From assembly GCA_900548415.1 (NCBI GenBank), contig URKO01000059.1, forward strand, positions 1 to 7,022: a DNA stretch of 7,022 nucleotides, given 5' to 3'. Positions 6,343 through 7,022 of the stretch are shown one piece after another. The translations under genes and the position numbers were made by a program. This stretch comes from an uncultured Porphyromonas sp. GTDB lineage: Bacteria; Bacteroidota; Bacteroidia; Bacteroidales; Porphyromonadaceae. The notes under the pieces were generated by a model that saw only the letters and a program-made list of their open reading frames with translations, did no database searches and had not been told where the DNA came from. Numbering within the stretch: position 1 is the stretch's first letter; each line of letters opens with the position of its first letter.

Positions 6343-6986
6343 TAGTCAACGTGTATCACATAGCGATCCTTGCGGGGTGCTGGCTCGGGGCACTCGTCGG
6401 GGTAGCCGATGATGCAGCAGGCGACACCCACGAGGTCTCCCTCCAGTCCCCACTCCTTGAGAAGTGCTTGCCCATCCTCTAGCTCGAAGATCCCCTTAGC
6501 CGCATTGATCCAGCAAGTGCCGAGACCGAGCGCGTGAGCTGCGTTCTGCATATTGCCTACTACCAGAGCACCATCTTGTAGGTAATTGCTCGACAGCGAC
6601 TTGTCCGCCAGCACGACGAAGACCGCTGGAGCACCGTAAAACTGATCCTCCTCTCCACCGCGAGCTTTGTTAGCCAACTGCGAGAGCTGATCGCGCACAG
6701 TACGATTGGTCACAGCCACGATCGTGACCGACTGCTTGCCCATCGCCGAGGGCGCATAGGTGCCCGCCTCGAGCACCTTGTCTAGGAGCTCCTGAGACGG
6801 TAGTTCAGGCTTATACTTACGTATACTCCTGCGTGTTAGGAAGATGTCCATTTTCTCTTGAGTTGTCATACGCATAGTCTCTTCTGTAGTATTTGATTGA
6901 TCTGTTGTTGTAGCCTTCTGACAAGCGACAGCTCCCACGAGGAGCAGTATCATCGTCATCGTCAGCGGCATCCATTTACGTAGCAT
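6342..6986 (-). CDS. Nitroreductase-family flavoprotein with lipoprotein signal peptide
   Basis: The C-terminal part (about 45-210) is a nitroreductase-fold, FMN-dependent NAD(P)H oxidoreductase domain: TRRSIRKYKP (51-60) with the FMN-phosphate-binding arginines, EAGTYAPSAMGKQS (73-86, the PSxxxxQ flavin loop), QFYGAPAVFVVLAD (115-128), ALGLGTCWIN (152-161) and VACCIIGYPDE (188-198). The first 40 residues are not part of that domain. MLRKW is basic, 7-18 is hydrophobic, and AVAC gives a lipobox with C22, followed by a Thr/Ser/Asp/Asn-rich linker (about 25-37). The full product should be lipidated and sit in the periplasm or at the cell surface. The residues after the cysteine are QK, a partial match to surface-export signals of some Bacteroidota lipoproteins, but the acidic part is missing. 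M38, M40 or M46 could give a cytosolic form; I prefer the ATG at 6986 because the signal is so complete. The substrate is unknown. Only 36 bp of upstream sequence is visible, with no convincing promoter box. Confidence 0.88.
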   Translation of the reverse strand: MLRKWMPLTMTMILLLVGAVACQKATTTDQSNTTEETMRMTTQEKMDIFLTRRSIRKYKPELPSQELLDKVLEAGTYAPSAMGKQSVTIVAVTNRTVRDQLSQLANKARGGEEDQFYGAPAVFVVLADKSLSSNYLQDGALVVGNMQNAAHALGLGTCWINAAKGIFELEDGQALLKEWGLEGDLVGVACCIIGYPDECPEPAPRKDRYVIHVD

Positions 6987-7022
6987 AGTCGGTTAATCTC
7001 TATTCGTTAGTATATAAGCCCT

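Noticed and set aside
6293..6345. tRNA-like fragment around GGTTCGAGC on the plus strand
   Set aside because: The TTCGA loop is present, but the flanking bases do not form a 5-bp T-stem and no anticodon or acceptor arm can be built around it.
1..7022. Mobile element, CRISPR array, phage or defence island
   Set aside because: No transposase, integrase, direct-repeat array or terminal repeats are visible; gene content is housekeeping, co-directional and even in composition.

Overview
The window looks like the chromosome of a Bacteroidota member, most likely in or near Porphyromonas. The reasons are the Bacteroidota-style RNase HII active-site block, an OMP_b-brl/PorT-type small outer-membrane barrel, a FtsE-like ATPase with no FtsX beside it, a lipoprotein-tethered nitroreductase, start codons mostly lacking a strong Shine-Dalgarno, and a perfect Bacteroidota -7 promoter box (TAnnTTTG). 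The genus is an inference from overall gene content and composition, not from a marker gene.

Every supported gene lies on the minus strand, so transcription runs from high to low coordinates. In that order they are: a nitroreductase with a lipoprotein signal (6986-6342); a 109-bp gap holding a weak inverted repeat and a good promoter; an outer-membrane beta-barrel protein (6232-5543); a flavodoxin-fold NAD(P)H oxidoreductase (5536-5009); a FtsE-like ABC ATPase (4983-4246); a monofunctional aspartate kinase (4249-2873, overlapping the ATPase by 4 bp); MenA (2837-1956); a SufS-type cysteine desulfurase (1932-706); RNase HII (698-84); and the first 14 codons of another gene (42-1). There is no gene-free stretch longer than about 110 bp.

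From the outer-membrane protein down to RNase HII the spacers are 6, 25, -4, 35, 23 and 7 bp, with no obvious terminator or strong internal promoter. Seven genes could therefore be read from the promoter at about 6270. Their jobs are housekeeping and mixed: envelope (barrel, FtsE-like), aspartate-family amino acid and diaminopimelate supply (aspartate kinase), respiratory quinone (MenA), Fe-S/sulfur supply (SufS), redox (flavodoxin-fold reductase) and genome maintenance (RNase HII). They look like a co-directional run rather than a single pathway.

I see no mobile element, CRISPR array, RNA gene, toxin-antitoxin pair or defence cassette, and no convincing undescribed system. The points most worth a second look are the exported nitroreductase, the altered effector-site motif in the aspartate kinase, the orphan FtsE-like ATPase coupled to it, and the placement of SufS away from the rest of a Suf system.
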